From Deltaproteobacteria bacterium SG8_13 (GTDB taxonomy: Bacteria; Desulfobacterota; Desulfobacteria; Desulfobacterales; SG8-13): a DNA stretch of 54,525 nt. The DNA lies in NCBI GenBank assembly GCA_001303025.1, contig LJNK01000016.1:1-54525 (forward strand). Direction: 5' to 3'. Shown in pieces: positions 42,209 through 53,424 of this stretch. Under the pieces are notes generated by a model. It did no database searches. It had not been told where the DNA came from and saw only the letters and a program-made list of their open reading frames with translations. Numbering within the stretch: the first letter of the stretch is position 1; every line of letters begins with the position of its first letter. The position numbers and the translations under genes are program-made.

Positions 42209-43507
42209 TCATTGCCGGCCCCTTACTCTCGAACCGGATTTTTTCAAAAACCCTTCATAGTGACGGCTTAGCATGTGCGATTCCATCTGGGCCACCGTGT
42301 CGATGGCCACACCGACCACGATCAGCAGTGCCGTTCCGCCGAAATAGAAGGGCACGTTGAATTTGGTAATCAGGATCGACGGCAGAACGCATACCGCCGA
42401 CACATAAACCGCTCCACCAAGCGTGATTCGCGTCAATACCCGATCGATATAGTCTGCCGTTCGCTTGCCGGGCCGTATGCCGGGAATAAATCCCCCCTGC
42501 TTTTTCATGTTGTCTGCCACGTCCACAGGATTGAAAGTAACCGCCGTGTAAAAATAGCAGAAAAAGAAAATCAACCCGACAAACATCAACTCATATACGG
42601 CATTGCCCGGCGCCAGGGCCGAGACGATGTTCTGAATCCAGGGCACCGTAATGAAGCTGGCAATGGTAGCCGGAAACATCATGATGGAGGAGGCAAAGAT
42701 CGGCGGAATTACTCCGGATGTGTTAATCTTCAGCGGCAGATGGGTACTCTGCCCCCCGTACATGCGCCGCCCCACAATCCGTTTGGCATACTGCACGGGA
42801 ATGCGCCGCTGGCCCTGCTCCACAAAAATGATCGCCGCAACGACCGCAACCATTAACACCACCAGGATGATAATCGGGAAAATCCCCATTGCACCGGTGG
42901 AAACCAACCGGAAGGTGTTTCCAATGGCGGTAGGCATCCGGGCAACAATGCCGGCGAAAATGATCAGCGATATGCCGTTGCCGATTCCCCTTTCGGTGAT
43001 CTGCTCACCCAGCCACATGATAAACGCCGTTCCGGCAGTCAGGGTAATCACGGCCATTATCCGGAAACCCCAGCCCGGATCGATGACCGCTCCCATCCGC
43101 TCGAGGCCGACACTGATACCGAAACCCTGGATAATGCTCAGTATAACCGTACCGTAGCGCGTATACTGGGTGATCTTTTTCCGTCCCTGCTCCCCTTCTT
43201 TCTTCAGACGCTCCAGGTGGGGAATCACCACCGTCATCAACTGCAAAATAATCGAAGCGCTGATGTACGGCATGATGCCGAGAGCAAAAACCGAAAGCCT
43301 TTCCAGGGCACCCCCTGAGAACATATTGAAAATGCCCAGGATCGTACCCTTGGCCCGGTCGAAGATCTCCGCAAGGGCGACACTGTCGATGCCCGGAACA
43401 GGCACGTGCACGCCGATACGGTAGACCACCAGCAGCGCCAGGGTAAAGAAGATCCTCTTCTTCAGTTCCGGGATCTTGAATATGTTGCCGAACCCGCCAC
43501 CAATCAT
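42209..43507 (-). CDS. secY: Protein translocase subunit SecY
   Basis: Ten-helix channel of the Sec translocon, 432 residues. Signatures are [14 protein letters not shown] near residue 30, [31 protein letters not shown] near 55-85 and the cytoplasmic loop with [23 protein letters not shown] 43507 is chosen because AGGG lies 8 bases upstream; GTG 43516 overlaps rplO and abuts the ribosome site. Translation is probably coupled to rplO, which ends 1 base earlier. Confidence 0.96.
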   Translation of the reverse strand: MIGGGFGNIFKIPELKKRIFFTLALLVVYRIGVHVPVPGIDSVALAEIFDRAKGTILGIFNMFSGGALERLSVFALGIMPYISASIILQLMTVVIPHLERLKKEGEQGRKKITQYTRYGTVILSIIQGFGISVGLERMGAVIDPGWGFRIMAVITLTAGTAFIMWLGEQITERGIGNGISLIIFAGIVARMPTAIGNTFRLVSTGAMGIFPIIILVVLMVAVVAAIIFVEQGQRRIPVQYAKRIVGRRMYGGQSTHLPLKINTSGVIPPIFASSIMMFPATIASFITVPWIQNIVSALAPGNAVYELMFVGLIFFFCYFYTAVTFNPVDVADNMKKQGGFIPGIRPGKRTADYIDRVLTRITLGGAVYVSAVCVLPSILITKFNVPFYFGGTALLIVVGVAIDTVAQMESHMLSRHYEGFLKKSGSRVRGRQ

Positions 43508-43508
43508 A

Positions 43509-43949
43509 TCAGGCACCCTCTATTTTGCCGCCGGCAGATTCTATTTTTTCCCTGGCGCTTTTGCTGACCCGGTCGACTTTTACCGTCAGCGGAATCGCGA
43601 TCTCTCCATGGCCGAGCAGCTTGATTCCGTCCCGCTTGCCCTTGACCAGGCCGAGGCGCACGAGCGCCGCCTCGTCAACGATACTGCCGCTGTCAAATCT
43701 GGCCAGGTCGCGGACATTGACGGCAACAAATTTCTTTTTGAAAAGGTTGGTAAAACCGCCCTTGGGCAAACGACGATGAATCGGCATCTGTCCACCCTCG
43801 TATCCGGCCCGAACATTTCCGCCCGAGCGACTCTTGAGCCCTTTGGTCCCTCTGCCGGCGGTTTTGCCGGAACCGGATCCGACTCCGCGCCCCACCCGCT
43901 TGCGGGATTTGCGTGAACCGGCCGGCGGCGATAATTCGTTAAGCTTCAT
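43509..43949 (-). CDS. rplO: Ribosomal protein L15
   Basis: Large-subunit protein of 146 residues. The Gly/Arg-rich N-terminal extension ([21 protein letters not shown]) and the later [15 protein letters not shown] are characteristic. It overlaps rpmD by 11 bases, suggesting coupled translation. Confidence 0.97.
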   Translation of the reverse strand: MKLNELSPPAGSRKSRKRVGRGVGSGSGKTAGRGTKGLKSRSGGNVRAGYEGGQMPIHRRLPKGGFTNLFKKKFVAVNVRDLARFDSGSIVDEAALVRLGLVKGKRDGIKLLGHGEIAIPLTVKVDRVSKSAREKIESAGGKIEGA

Positions 43950-44133
43950 CGGTGACTTCCTCCGCTGTAACCATATAGGAAACGCTATCGACCATTCCGC
44001 GAATCTCGGGGGTGTTCAACCGCACAACGCTCCGATTGAGTTTGCCGAGTCCAAGGCCCTTGAGCACCTTGCGATGTTTTTCCGGTCGGCCGATCGGACT
44101 TTTTACCAGAGTGATTTTCAGTTTGTCAGCCAT
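43939..44133 (-). CDS. rpmD: Ribosomal protein L30
   Basis: Short large-subunit protein of 64 residues: [28 protein letters not shown] is the standard core. A brief acidic C-terminus (EEVTDEA) overlaps the start of rplO. Confidence 0.96.
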   Translation of the reverse strand: MADKLKITLVKSPIGRPEKHRKVLKGLGLGKLNRSVVRLNTPEIRGMVDSVSYMVTAEEVTDEA

Positions 44134-44222
44134 GTCTTACATCCCTTGATTCGGTTGTCACAAACCTGCTGCCGGAACAGGCTTGCAGACACAAAATCGA
44201 ATTCCGACCCGTTTGTCGAGAG

Positions 44223-44720
44223 CTACTCGAGTTCCTCCACGCCGATACCCCGCCGTGCGGCCACCTGTTCACGGCTCTGGAGCCGCTGAAGACCATCAAG
44301 GGTCGCCTTCACCACGTTGTGAGGGTTGTGTGAACCCATGCACTTGGTCAGTATGTTTTGAACGCCGGCAGCCTCGAGCACCGCACGGACCGCGCCCCCG
44401 GCAATCACTCCCGTACCCGGGGCGGCCGGTTTGAGCAGCACCTTGCCGGCGCCGTACCGGCCGACGGTTTCATAGGGAATGGTCCCTTCGATGATCGGGA
44501 TGGCTGTCATACTTTTTTTTGCTTTTTCCACGCCCTTACGAATGGCTTCCGGCACTTCACCGGCTTTGCCCAGTCCAAATCCGACGCTGCCGTCACCGTC
44601 TCCGACGACGACGATGGCGCTGAAGCTGAACCGACGGCCACCCTTGACGACCTTGGCCACCCGATTGATGTGAACGACTTTGTCAATAAGCTGATATTCC
44701 TCAGATTCCTGTTTGTACAA
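44223..44720 (-). CDS. rpsE: Ribosomal protein S5
   Basis: Small-subunit protein of 165 residues involved in accuracy and mRNA helicase activity. The double-stranded RNA-binding part has [33 protein letters not shown] near residues 20-52; the C-terminal half has [19 protein letters not shown]. It follows rplR by 32 bases. Confidence 0.97.
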   Translation of the reverse strand: MYKQESEEYQLIDKVVHINRVAKVVKGGRRFSFSAIVVVGDGDGSVGFGLGKAGEVPEAIRKGVEKAKKSMTAIPIIEGTIPYETVGRYGAGKVLLKPAAPGTGVIAGGAVRAVLEAAGVQNILTKCMGSHNPHNVVKATLDGLQRLQSREQVAARRGIGVEELE

Positions 44721-44752
44721 GGACCCGCCTCCTTTTTTTCAGATACGACCTG

Positions 44753-45121
44753 CTAGAAAGTCAAACCGCCCTCCCGGGCTCCTTCGGAAAGCGCCTTGAC
44801 GCGCCCGTGGTACATGAATCCGCCGCGATCGAATACGACTTTTGAAATGCCTTTTTCCTTGGCCCTTCCGGCCAGCAGCTTGCCGATCTGCACGGCAACG
44901 GCTTTCTTGTCCCCGGGTTTGGATGCATCGCGAACGTTTTTTTCCATGCTGGATGCCGCGACGATGGTCAAACCCCGGGAGTCGTCTATGATCTGCGCAT
45001 AGATGTGCCGGGTGCTCCGAAAGACACTCAGGCGCGGTCTGTCAGAGGTTCCGTACACCTTTTTCCGTACACGCTTTTTTCTTCTGAGCCTGGCTTCCTT
45101 TTTAAAAGATAGCGCTCCCAT
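44753..45121 (-). CDS. rplR: Ribosomal protein L18
   Basis: 5S rRNA-binding protein of 122 residues. [23 protein letters not shown] near residues 28-50 and the ending [23 protein letters not shown] are typical. Confidence 0.97.
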   Translation of the reverse strand: MGALSFKKEARLRRKKRVRKKVYGTSDRPRLSVFRSTRHIYAQIIDDSRGLTIVAASSMEKNVRDASKPGDKKAVAVQIGKLLAGRAKEKGISKVVFDRGGFMYHGRVKALSEGAREGGLTF

Positions 45122-45212
45122 TTATCTGTCCCTGTCCGTGCGTCGACCGCTAACGGGGATGGCTGGTTCCACCCCGCTGCGGAAGCAGATTATCGGTTCC
45201 TGTTTCCCGGTG

Positions 45213-45752
45213 TTATTTGGTGCCGGTCTTTCCCGCCTTCCTGCGGATGTATTCATCGGCATATTTAATGCCCTTGGCCTTGTATGGTTCCGGCGGACGC
45301 AACCGCCTTATGGAAGCTGCCGTCTGACCCAGCTTTTCCTTGTCGATTCCCGACAGCTTCACCACGTTGTTGCGATCGACGACAGCGGATATGCCGTCCG
45401 GCAAATCGAAATTAATCGGGTGAGAAAATCCCAGGTTCAGCACAAGCGAGTTGCCTTTGACTTCCGCCCGATAACCGATACCGGTGATCTCCAGTACCTT
45501 TTCAAATCCGGAATTCACCCCCACTACCATATTGGATACCAGGCTGCGGGTCAGCCCCTGCAGGGCAAGGTTGGTCTTGCTTTCACTGAGCGGAATCACC
45601 CGGATCGTATCGGCTTCGATCTGCAGCTTGACATCCGGATGAATCGGCCGGCTCAATCGGCCCTTCTGCCCCTCAACCGTCAACACGCCGTCTGAGTAAG
45701 TCAGTTTGGTTTTCTCGGGCACGGGTATCGGTTTTTTGCCAACGCGAGACAT
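45213..45752 (-). CDS. rplF: Ribosomal protein L6
   Basis: Large-subunit protein of 179 residues with two similar domains. It starts MSRVGKKPIPVPEKTKLTY; the signature RRLRPPEPYKAKGIKYADE lies near residue 150. Confidence 0.97.
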   Translation of the reverse strand: MSRVGKKPIPVPEKTKLTYSDGVLTVEGQKGRLSRPIHPDVKLQIEADTIRVIPLSESKTNLALQGLTRSLVSNMVVGVNSGFEKVLEITGIGYRAEVKGNSLVLNLGFSHPINFDLPDGISAVVDRNNVVKLSGIDKEKLGQTAASIRRLRPPEPYKAKGIKYADEYIRRKAGKTGTK

Positions 45753-45839
45753 GTCTTTGCACTCCCTTTTTGATCTCTAAATCAAAGATTCCAGAGCAGT
45801 GGCAGGGGTTGCTCGCCGCCACGGGCCTGAAACCTCTGG

Positions 45840-46238
45840 TTACCAGATGTTGCAGATGATCTCACCGCCGAGATTCTCTTTGCGGGCTTTTTTGTCCGTC
45901 ATGACTCCTCTGGAGGTGGAGAGAATCGCCGTGCCGAGGCCGTTGTAGACCGGCTTGATGTCCTTGCTTTTCACGTATACGCGCCGGCTGGGTCTGCTGA
46001 TTCTGCCCAAACCGTAAATGACGCTTTCCTGCCCGGAGCCGTATTTCAGATAGATCCGCAAAATTCCCTGTTTTCCGTCCTTGATGAACTTGTAATTGCG
46101 AATGTATCCCTCGTCTTTTAAAATTCTGGCGATATCGATCTTGATCTTCGACCCGGGTATATCCACGCTGTTGAATCTGGCCTTGGCAGCGTTTCGCACG
46201 CGGGTTAACATATCCGCCACAGGATCTGTCATGGTCAT
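45840..46238 (-). CDS. rpsH: Ribosomal protein S8
   Basis: Small-subunit assembly protein of 132 residues. The N-terminus [17 protein letters not shown] and the C-terminal [33 protein letters not shown] are diagnostic. S8 is the autoregulator of the spc operon in E. coli; whether that holds here is not visible. Confidence 0.97.
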   Translation of the reverse strand: MTMTDPVADMLTRVRNAAKARFNSVDIPGSKIKIDIARILKDEGYIRNYKFIKDGKQGILRIYLKYGSGQESVIYGLGRISRPSRRVYVKSKDIKPVYNGLGTAILSTSRGVMTDKKARKENLGGEIICNIW

Positions 46239-46377
46239 GGTACTGTCTCCGTCCTACTATCTAAAGTTGTTGCCATTTTCCCTATTCGATCGAACCACCT
46301 GCATCTCTTTATTCGGGCTGCCGCCGTTCCTTCGGCTTGCCCGGCATTTCTAAGGGGCGAGCGGCTTCCATTTCTGA

Positions 46378-46563
46378 TTACCAGCTCGACTTAACGACGC
46401 CCGGAAGTTTTCCTTCGGAAGCCATGTTTCGAAAGCAGATGCGGCAGATACCGAACTTGCGAATGTATCCCCGGGGACGGCCGCAGATCGGGCAGCGATT
46501 GTAGGCCCGCACATCGAACTTCGGTTTGCGCCTCGCTTTGTTTCTCAGAGCGGTTTTGGCCAA
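46378..46563 (-). CDS. rpsN: Ribosomal protein S14, short zinc type
   Basis: Protein of 61 residues with two CxxC pairs ([20 protein letters not shown]), the zinc-binding short form. This form is common in Desulfobacterota and Gram-positives. It lies between rplE and rpsH. Confidence 0.96.
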   Translation of the reverse strand: MAKTALRNKARRKPKFDVRAYNRCPICGRPRGYIRKFGICRICFRNMASEGKLPGVVKSSW

Positions 46564-46654
46564 GTTACCCTCCTTACATATGGGAGATTGAAAGTTTTCA
46601 ATAGGTCGCGTTCGATCGCACCGCAGAAAAAGCGGTTGGGTTGATCAATTGTTT

Positions 46655-47194
46655 TCAATTCCGGAAAGGCATCCCCAACAAGCGCAACAGCTCGCGCCCC
46701 TCCTCGTCGGTTCGGGCGGACGTTACGATGGTGATGTTCAACCCTTTGATATGCTCGATCTTGTCGTAGTCGATCTCCGGAAAAATAATCTCCTCGCGGA
46801 CACCCAGGCTGTAATTTCCCTGCCCGTCCATCGCTTTGGGAGATAGACCCCGGAAGTCACGCACACGGGGCAATGCCGCATTCACCAGTTTATTGAAAAA
46901 ATCGTACATGCGATCCTTGCGCAGCGTCACCATACAACCGATCGGCATTCCCGTGCGCAGTTTAAATGCAGCAATGGATCTCCTTGCGCGGGTGATGACA
47001 GGCCGCTGGCCCGCAATGGTGGCCAGTTCCTCGACAGCCGAATCGAGCAGCTTGATATTTTGTATCGCTTCTCCGACCCCCATGTTCAAAGTGATTTTTT
47101 CCAGCCGGGGGACCTGCATGCGGTTGCCGTACTGGAATTTTTCCATCAGCTGGGGTACGACTTTTTCGAAATAGTACTCTTTTAACTGAGACAT
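46655..47194 (-). CDS. rplE: Ribosomal protein L5
   Basis: 5S rRNA-binding protein of 179 residues. [18 protein letters not shown] near residues 29-46 and [33 protein letters not shown] near the C-terminus are characteristic. Confidence 0.97.
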   Translation of the reverse strand: MSQLKEYYFEKVVPQLMEKFQYGNRMQVPRLEKITLNMGVGEAIQNIKLLDSAVEELATIAGQRPVITRARRSIAAFKLRTGMPIGCMVTLRKDRMYDFFNKLVNAALPRVRDFRGLSPKAMDGQGNYSLGVREEIIFPEIDYDKIEHIKGLNITIVTSARTDEEGRELLRLLGMPFRN

Positions 47195-47212
47195 CGGGTT
47201 CCTCCGTCGACC

Positions 47213-47542
47213 CTACTTGTCGATGATCTCATCGCATTTGCTGCAAGATCGGACCTTCTTGCCGTCTTCGAGTTTCTGCATCCGGATTCGGGTCGGCTTC
47301 ATGCACTTGCTGCACATCAACATCACGTTGGAGCGCGGAAGTGTGGCCTCACTTTCAAGGATGCCGCCCTGCTTATTTTTGGCAGAGGGACGCGCGTGCC
47401 GCTTCACGATGTTCACGTTTTCCACCAGAATCCGATCTTTCTTATGATCGACACGCAGGACTTTGCCGATTTTGCCGCGGTCCTTGCCGGCAATTACCTT
47501 GACCTTGTCGTCTTTTTTGATGTGGCCTGTTAGTGTGGGCAT
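47213..47542 (-). CDS. rplX: Ribosomal protein L24 with C-terminal zinc ribbon
   Basis: Assembly initiator of the large subunit, 109 residues. The KOW motif is [17 protein letters not shown] near residue 14. The C-terminus carries [10 protein letters not shown] and [10 protein letters not shown], two CxxC pairs forming a likely zinc ribbon, as seen in many deltaproteobacterial L24 proteins. Confidence 0.96.
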   Translation of the reverse strand: MPTLTGHIKKDDKVKVIAGKDRGKIGKVLRVDHKKDRILVENVNIVKRHARPSAKNKQGGILESEATLPRSNVMLMCSKCMKPTRIRMQKLEDGKKVRSCSKCDEIIDK

Positions 47543-47590
47543 TCGGTTTTTCTCCAGCCTGCTTGTTTCTATCTGCTCCGATCGTCTCGC

Positions 47591-47959
47591 TCAGATGACC
47601 TCGGGAGCCAGGGAAACGATCTTCATAAACCTTTTGGCACGAAGCTCCCGGGCTACCGGCCCGAAAATACGGGTCCCGATCGGCTCTTTGTTACCGGATA
47701 TCAAAACGGCGGAATTGTCGTCGAACCGGATGTAGGATCCGTCCGGTCTGCGAATCTCCTTTTTGGTTCGCACCACGACAGCTTTGAGCACATCGCCTTT
47801 TTTCACCTTGGCATTGGGGATGGCTTCTTTAACAGATACGACGATCACATCGCCGATACTGGCATACCGCCGTCGCGAGCCGCCCAATACCTTAATGCAG
47901 CCCAGCACTTTTGCACCCGAGTTGTCCGCTACGGTCAGTTTTGTCTGTGCCTGAATCAT
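47591..47959 (-). CDS. rplN: Ribosomal protein L14
   Basis: Interface protein of 122 residues: [33 protein letters not shown] at the N-terminus and [23 protein letters not shown] at the C-terminus, both highly conserved. Confidence 0.98.
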   Translation of the reverse strand: MIQAQTKLTVADNSGAKVLGCIKVLGGSRRRYASIGDVIVVSVKEAIPNAKVKKGDVLKAVVVRTKKEIRRPDGSYIRFDDNSAVLISGNKEPIGTRIFGPVARELRAKRFMKIVSLAPEVI

Positions 47960-47979
47960 CGTCTAAGTTCCTTTGCAGA

Positions 47980-48237
47980 TTAGATCGCCTTTTCGACGAC
48001 CTTAAGGACGCGCCAACTCTTGGTTTTGCTCAGCGGCCTGGACTCGGCAATCAAAACCTTGTCGCCGATTCGGCACGAGTTGTCGGCATCGTGCGCGGCA
48101 TATTTGGTACGCCTGCTGATGTACTTGTGAAACATTGGATGCTTTACCTGACGGTCCACCTGGACGACAATCGTTTTGTCCATTTTGTCGCTTATGACGG
48201 TTCCGACCACTTGCCTTCTCGTTCCGCGTGTTTTCAT
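47980..48237 (-). CDS. rpsQ: Ribosomal protein S17
   Basis: OB-fold small-subunit protein. ATG 48237 gives 85 residues beginning [22 protein letters not shown], the normal length. A longer reading from a TTG at 48276 would overlap rpmC and add 13 non-family residues, so it is not used. The ribosome site (GAAG) is weak. Confidence 0.94.
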   Translation of the reverse strand: MKTRGTRRQVVGTVISDKMDKTIVVQVDRQVKHPMFHKYISRRTKYAAHDADNSCRIGDKVLIAESRPLSKTKSWRVLKVVEKAI

Positions 48238-48259
48238 GACAGTCTTCGTTCTCGTGGGT

Positions 48260-48469
48260 TTAATGATTATCTGCAACCTGCTTGTCCAGCTCTTCCTGTA
48301 TGATCGTCTGAACCCTGGCGATGTCGCGTTTGGTTGCCTTCAATTTCTGGGCGTTCTCCAGCTGGCCGGTTTCGTGTTGAAACCGCAGGTTGAAAAGAGA
48401 CTCTTTCAACTCCGTCAGTTTTCGGTAGCGCTCTTCGGTGCTCAGCTCGCGGATTTCACTCGCCTTCAT
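48260..48469 (-). CDS. rpmC: Ribosomal protein L29
   Basis: Two-helix protein of 69 residues at the tunnel exit: [39 protein letters not shown]. Its start overlaps the rplP stop by 4 bases (ATGA). Confidence 0.97.
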   Translation of the reverse strand: MKASEIRELSTEERYRKLTELKESLFNLRFQHETGQLENAQKLKATKRDIARVQTIIQEELDKQVADNH

Positions 48470-48882
48470 ACGTCAACTCCCCTTTCAATAAACTTGGTTT
48501 TCACCGGAAGTTTGTGAGCGGCGAGCCGGAAGGCCTCCTTGGCGATATCCCTGTTCACGCCTTCCATCTCGTAGAGTATCCTGCCGGGCCGAATCACCGT
48601 CAGCCACCCTTCCGGGGCGCCCTTGCCCTTGCCCATCCTGACTTCGGCCGGTTTTTTGGTAAAGGGCTTGTCCGGAAAGATGCGGATCCATATGCGCGCA
48701 CCTCTTTTTACGTGCCGGGTCATGGCCACCCGGGCGGCTTCAATCTGGCGTGCGGTGATGCGGCCGCAGTCGACCGCCTGCAATCCGAAATCTCCGAAGT
48801 TCAGGTTGCAGCCACGCCGGGATGCGCCCCGCATTCGACCCCGTTGCTGTTTTCTGAATTTGATTTTCTTGGGACTGAGCAT
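48466..48882 (-). CDS. rplP: Ribosomal protein L16
   Basis: Protein of 138 residues near the A site. [19 protein letters not shown] starts it; the signature [32 protein letters not shown] lies near residues 60-95. Confidence 0.98.
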   Translation of the reverse strand: MLSPKKIKFRKQQRGRMRGASRRGCNLNFGDFGLQAVDCGRITARQIEAARVAMTRHVKRGARIWIRIFPDKPFTKKPAEVRMGKGKGAPEGWLTVIRPGRILYEMEGVNRDIAKEAFRLAAHKLPVKTKFIERGVDV

Positions 48883-49002
48883 TTTTCCTTACTCCCGTCA
48901 CAGCCGTCGCCGGCAACCGCCCGAAGGCCTGATCCAATTGCGGCCCTTCTGATCTGGCGAACCCGCGGTCCGGCGCTGCGGCAAATTAGGTGTTCTAAGG
49001 TA

Positions 49003-49656
49003 TTACTTACCTTCGGATTCCAGCTGGTCCTTTTTGAGCACTTCGCCTTTGAATATGAATACCTTCACACCGATCGCCCCGTAGGTCGTGCGGGCTTCGG
49101 TAAATCCGTAATCGATGTCGGCTCGCAGCGTGTGCAGGGGGACTCGGCCTTCCCTGTACCATTCACGCCTGGCCATTTCAGCGCCGCCCAGCCTTCCGGC
49201 ACACATGATTTTTATGCCCTGGGCGCCAAAGCGCATGGCCGAAGTGACCGATCGCTTCATTGCGCGTCGGAAAGCAACCCGGCGTTCGATCTGCAGGGCA
49301 ACATTCTCGGCCACCAGCTGGGCATCGATCTCCGGTTTGCGAATTTCCTGGATATCAATCATCACCTCATGGTTCACCATCTTCTCGATCTCGTTTTTCA
49401 GCTGCGTAATTTCGGCCCCCTTTTTCCCGATCACGATTCCGGGACGGGAGGTAAATACCCGAAGGCGTATGCGCTTGGCCGACCTTTCGATCTCGATTCG
49501 AGAGACACCGGCGTGGTAGAGTTTCTTTTTGATGTAGCCACGGATCTTATGATCTTCGTGTATGTAGTCGGCATAGTTCTTGTCCGAGAACCAGCGCGAC
49601 TCCCAGGTTTTCACGATCCCCAATCTCAATCCGATCGGATTTACTTTCTGGCCCAA
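49003..49656 (-). CDS. rpsC: Ribosomal protein S3
   Basis: Small-subunit protein of 217 residues with a KH domain ([19 protein letters not shown] near residue 73). It starts [14 protein letters not shown] and contains [31 protein letters not shown]. The gap to rplP is 120 bases. Confidence 0.97.
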   Translation of the reverse strand: MGQKVNPIGLRLGIVKTWESRWFSDKNYADYIHEDHKIRGYIKKKLYHAGVSRIEIERSAKRIRLRVFTSRPGIVIGKKGAEITQLKNEIEKMVNHEVMIDIQEIRKPEIDAQLVAENVALQIERRVAFRRAMKRSVTSAMRFGAQGIKIMCAGRLGGAEMARREWYREGRVPLHTLRADIDYGFTEARTTYGAIGVKVFIFKGEVLKKDQLESEGK

Positions 49657-49677
49657 ACGATTACCTCCTTTACTCGC

Positions 49678-50016
49678 CTACAGCGTTTCTTCAGTCAAAA
49701 TGACGGTGATGTGGCTGGACCTCTTGAGGATGCGCGTACCCCGGCCGCGGGCCCTGGCCTTCCAGCGTTTCATGGTCGGCCCCTGATCGGCAATGACGTT
49801 GCGTACCACCAGGTTGTCGACGTCGATGTCCGGATTCTGATCGGCATTGGCAACGGCACTTCGCATCACTTTTTCAACGATTCCGGCTGCTTTTGTCGGC
49901 ATAAACTTGAGTGTCTGCAGGGCCGTTTCAACCGGCTTGCCTTTCACTGCGTCCACTAAGGTGCGAACCTTCTGTGGGGACACTCGAACGTATTTCGATA
50001 CGGCCTGGACTTCCAT
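49678..50016 (-). CDS. rplV: Ribosomal protein L22
   Basis: Tunnel-lining protein of 112 residues. The stretch [18 protein letters not shown] at the start and [23 protein letters not shown] near the end are the conserved parts. Confidence 0.97.
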   Translation of the reverse strand: MEVQAVSKYVRVSPQKVRTLVDAVKGKPVETALQTLKFMPTKAAGIVEKVMRSAVANADQNPDIDVDNLVVRNVIADQGPTMKRWKARARGRGTRILKRSSHITVILTEETL

Positions 50017-50105
50017 AACTGTACCTCGGTGATATAAACCAAACTTCGGGTGTTTGTGTTCCGTATGCTGCGACTGATACTCTTACAGGGTTCCGACCGG
50101 CGGTG

Positions 50106-50387
50106 CTATCGCCTGACCTTCGATTTCTTATCCCCCGCATGTCCGTAAAAGGTCCGAGTGGGAGAAAATTCACCCAACTTGTGGCCGACCATGTTCTCGG
50201 TGACAAACACCGGGATGAATTTCTTTCCGTTGTGCACAGCCAGCGTGATGCCGACCATTTCCGGTATGATCGTCGACCGCCGTGACCAGGTCTTTACGAC
50301 CCGGTTGCTGCGACTTTCCTGCGCCTGTTGAACCTTGTTCATTAAATGCGGGTCCACGAAAGGCCCTTTTTTCAACGAGCGTGGCAT
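50106..50387 (-). CDS. rpsS: Ribosomal protein S19
   Basis: Head protein of 93 residues: [61 protein letters not shown]; the whole length matches the family. Confidence 0.97.
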   Translation of the reverse strand: MPRSLKKGPFVDPHLMNKVQQAQESRSNRVVKTWSRRSTIIPEMVGITLAVHNGKKFIPVFVTENMVGHKLGEFSPTRTFYGHAGDKKSKVRR

Positions 50388-50480
50388 GTTCTCTCCTGCA
50401 GGGTTACCCCATTGGTTTGATTTTTCCCCGGAACTGCGGCCGCCGGCAGCGGCAAAAGTTTCCGGGTCTGATGCACCGTG

Positions 50481-51311
50481 CTAGCGTTTGCTGCGACGTT
50501 TGACAATCATTTTATCGCTGAGTTTGCGCTTCTTGCGGGTTCGGTATCCTTTGGTCGGCCAGCCCCAAGGACTGCACGGATGGCGCCCCCCGGAAGATCG
50601 TCCTTCTCCACCGCCCATGGGGTGGTCAACGGGATTCATTGCCACCCCTCTGACCCGCGGCCGTTTTCCCAGCCATCTTTTCCGTCCGGCTTTACCGAGC
50701 CCCATGTTCTCATGCTCCACGTTGCCGAGTTGCCCGATGGTAGCATTGCATTTGAGCAGCACCATACGGACTTCACCGGAAGGCATTTTGATCAGCGCAT
50801 ACCGATCCTCTTTGGCCATTAACTGGGCCGATGTCCCGGCACTTCGAACCACCTGACCCCCCTTGCCCATTCTCAGCTCAATATTGTGGATCTGGGTGCC
50901 GAGCGGAATGTTGCTCAGCGGCAGTGAATTGCCGGGTTGAATGTCCGCATCCGGACCGGATTCCACCGTATCGCCGACCTGCAAATTCACCGGTGCCAGA
51001 ATGTAGCGTTTCTCCCCGTCCGCATAGTGCAGCAGGGCAATGCGGGCACTGCGATTCGGATCGTACTCGATGGCCGCGACCTTGGCCGGCACCCCGGTCT
51101 TATCCCTTTTGAAATCGATCATCCGGTAATGGCGCTTGTGACCGCCCCCGCGATGCCGGCAGGTAATCCGCCCCTGGTTGTTGCGGCCGCCGGATTTTTT
51201 CGTCGCCTTCAACAGGCTCTTTTCCGGTCTCTTGCGGGTAATGTCGTCAAAAGCCGAATATTCCTGAAACCGCCGCGCGGGCGAGGTCGGTTTTACTTTT
51301 TTGATGGCCAT
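50481..51311 (-). CDS. rplB: Ribosomal protein L2
   Basis: Protein of 276 residues needed for subunit joining and peptidyl transfer. [22 protein letters not shown] near residue 222 carries the conserved His. AGAGGAATCAAAC precedes ATG 51311, which starts [11 protein letters not shown] as in homologs; an upstream in-frame start at 51335 is not used. Confidence 0.97.
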   Translation of the reverse strand: MAIKKVKPTSPARRFQEYSAFDDITRKRPEKSLLKATKKSGGRNNQGRITCRHRGGGHKRHYRMIDFKRDKTGVPAKVAAIEYDPNRSARIALLHYADGEKRYILAPVNLQVGDTVESGPDADIQPGNSLPLSNIPLGTQIHNIELRMGKGGQVVRSAGTSAQLMAKEDRYALIKMPSGEVRMVLLKCNATIGQLGNVEHENMGLGKAGRKRWLGKRPRVRGVAMNPVDHPMGGGEGRSSGGRHPCSPWGWPTKGYRTRKKRKLSDKMIVKRRSKR

Positions 51312-51435
51312 GTTTGATTCCTCTGCATCTGGCAACTGCCGGTTGCTACCGTCGGTGATCTAAACTCTTTGCTGAACGATCGTCCGGTTCGATGAATCTG
51401 CTTGCCCGCTGGGCAGGCAAACAGGTTGAATACCC

Positions 51436-51723
51436 CTACGCCCCCTCAAAGAAATCGATGCGCTCTCCGGGACGCAGGGTGACGATGGCTTTCTTCCAAT
51501 CCCGCCGTTTCCCGAGAATCCGGCCTCTGCGCTTTACTTTGCCGGTGACTTGCATCGTACGGACACTGGCGACTTTGACGCGAAATATCTGTTCGATCGC
51601 CCGCCGGATCTCGATTCGATTTGCCCTGCGGTCCACCTCGAAGGTCAACTGGTTGGCCGTTTCTTTCTGGATATTGCTTTTTTCCGTCACCAGGGGGCGC
51701 TTGATAATATCGTACTGCGTCAT
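51436..51723 (-). CDS. rplW: Ribosomal protein L23
   Basis: Tunnel-exit protein of 95 residues and docking site for trigger factor and [15 protein letters not shown] and [31 protein letters not shown] are diagnostic. Its start overlaps the rplD stop by 4 bases. Confidence 0.97.
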   Translation of the reverse strand: MTQYDIIKRPLVTEKSNIQKETANQLTFEVDRRANRIEIRRAIEQIFRVKVASVRTMQVTGKVKRRGRILGKRRDWKKAIVTLRPGERIDFFEGA

Positions 51724-52343
51724 GACAACAGCCTCCCTTCGATCTCGTTGATGGCCGGCTCCAGCAGCACCAGGTTCCGGTATTTCAAAATGTCGTAGAC
51801 ATTGAGTCCTTCGCTGCGCAGGATTTTGATGTTCGGCACGTTGCGGGAGGACAGCTCCAGATTTTTGTCCTGTTTGTCGGTCACAATCAAGGCATTGTCG
51901 ATTTTCAGCGTGTCGATAATCTTGACGAAATCTCTGGTTCTGATTTCCTCGAGATCCATTCGATCCAGCACCAGCAGCTGCTGGCCCTTTAACTTGCTGC
52001 TCAGGGCCATCTTCAGTGCCAGTTTCCTTACCTTTTTCGGAAGTCGATAGGCATAAGAGCGTGGATCCGGTCCAAACGTGGAGCCACCGCCGCGCAGCAG
52101 CGGGGATTTGATGTCGCCGCGACGCGCCCGTCCGGTGCCTTTCTGGCGAAACAACTTGCGCGAGCTACCGCGCACGTCGCTGCGGTGCTTGACCGATGCG
52201 CTGCCGGCCCGCCGTCCTGCCTGCTGCATAACGACCACTTCGTGCAAAACACTTTCGCTGGCCGGCACATTGAAGAGCTCGTCGTGGAGCTGTCTCTCCG
52301 AGACCTTTTCACCTTTGATGTTCACTACGTCTACAACTGCCAT
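51720..52343 (-). CDS. rplD: Ribosomal protein L4
   Basis: Protein of 207 residues. The tunnel loop includes [30 protein letters not shown] near residues 50-80. GAGG six bases upstream supports ATG 52343, giving [14 protein letters not shown]. In E. coli L4 represses its own operon; no such leader is visible because the start of the operon is outside the window. Confidence 0.97.
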   Translation of the reverse strand: MAVVDVVNIKGEKVSERQLHDELFNVPASESVLHEVVVMQQAGRRAGSASVKHRSDVRGSSRKLFRQKGTGRARRGDIKSPLLRGGGSTFGPDPRSYAYRLPKKVRKLALKMALSSKLKGQQLLVLDRMDLEEIRTRDFVKIIDTLKIDNALIVTDKQDKNLELSSRNVPNIKILRSEGLNVYDILKYRNLVLLEPAINEIEGRLLS

Positions 52344-52421
52344 GCTAGTCCTCACTCAGCACCCGGTCGACGGCATCGATAGGTTTGCAGGCCCAGCTGA
52401 TGCCGCTTTTCGGATCGCAGA

Positions 52422-53063
52422 TCACGCTTTCTTTTTCACGATCTTCGGTTTGCTGATCATCACCAGCGCGTTCTTGTGGCCCGGTACGGCCCCTTTCAAC
52501 AGCATCAGGTTCTGATCCGGTCGGATATCGACCACTTGCATATTGCGCACCGTCTGGCGCGCGGTGCCGTATTGCCCGGGCATTTTTTTGCCCTTGATCA
52601 CCCGCGCCGGCCATGCGCTGCACCCGATGGAGCCCGGAATACGAATGCTTTTGCTGCCGTGGGTCATCGGTCCGCGGGAAAACCCGTGGCGCTTGATAAC
52701 TCCCGAGAAACCACGTCCCTTGGTGGTGCCGACCACATCGACGCGTTCGCCGATATCGAACATGTCCAGGGTGACGGACTGCCCGAGGCTGTATTCTTCG
52801 GGGTTTTCCACCGGAAACTCACGAAGATAGGCAAATGCCCGTTCTCCGCTTTTATTCAGGTGGCCCCGCATGGGCTTGTTGACCTGCTCGGACTTTTTGT
52901 GCCCAAAGCCCAGCTGCAGTGCATTGTACCCATCCGTGGCGGCCGTCTTGATCTGGGTGACGACACACGGTCCCAGCTCCACGACCGTCACCGGAATGTA
53001 TGCACCCTCGGGTGTAAAAAGCCCGGTCATGCCCAGTTTTTTTCCTATCAATCCTTTGCACAT
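52422..53063 (-). CDS. rplC: Ribosomal protein L3
   Basis: Protein of 213 residues reaching the peptidyl-transferase centre. It starts MCKGLIGKKLGMTGLFTPEG; GTTKGRGFSGVIKRHGFSRGPMTHGSKS and KKMPGQYGTARQTV (with the Gln that is methylated in E. coli) are conserved. Confidence 0.97.
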   Translation of the reverse strand: MCKGLIGKKLGMTGLFTPEGAYIPVTVVELGPCVVTQIKTAATDGYNALQLGFGHKKSEQVNKPMRGHLNKSGERAFAYLREFPVENPEEYSLGQSVTLDMFDIGERVDVVGTTKGRGFSGVIKRHGFSRGPMTHGSKSIRIPGSIGCSAWPARVIKGKKMPGQYGTARQTVRNMQVVDIRPDQNLMLLKGAVPGHKNALVMISKPKIVKKKA

Positions 53064-53094
53064 GGCCTTTGCCCACCATTACATCGTTGACAGT

Positions 53095-53406
53095 TTAGAG
53101 TTTGATCTCAACATCCACACCGGGAGACAGATCCAGCTGCATCAGCGCATCGACGGTTTGCTGGGTCGGTTCAAGAATGTCCACCAGCCGTTTGTGAGTC
53201 CGCATTTCGAATTGCTCACGCGACTTTTTATCAACGTGTGGTGAGCGCAAAACGCAGTATTTGTTGATCATAGTCGGCAGCGGAATCGGTCCGACGACTT
53301 TGGCCCCGGTTTTGTTGGCCGTATCGACAATATCGGTGACGGACTGATCCAGCAGCTTGTGGTCATAGGCTTTGAGCCTGATCCTGATTTTCGTATTGGC
53401 GATCAT
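53095..53406 (-). CDS. rpsJ: Ribosomal protein S10
   Basis: Protein of 103 residues, also NusE in antitermination. [16 protein letters not shown] at the N-terminus and [20 protein letters not shown] in the middle are diagnostic. It follows tuf by 18 bases. Confidence 0.98.
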   Translation of the reverse strand: MIANTKIRIRLKAYDHKLLDQSVTDIVDTANKTGAKVVGPIPLPTMINKYCVLRSPHVDKKSREQFEMRTHKRLVDILEPTQQTVDALMQLDLSPGVDVEIKL

Positions 53407-53424
53407 TATGCTTTCTCTTCCGCT

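Noticed and set aside
48514-49959. Plus-strand reading of about 480 codons opposite rplP, rpsC and rplV
   Set aside because: It is antisense to three certain ribosomal genes, with protein-unlike composition; it is a by-product of GC-rich codon use.
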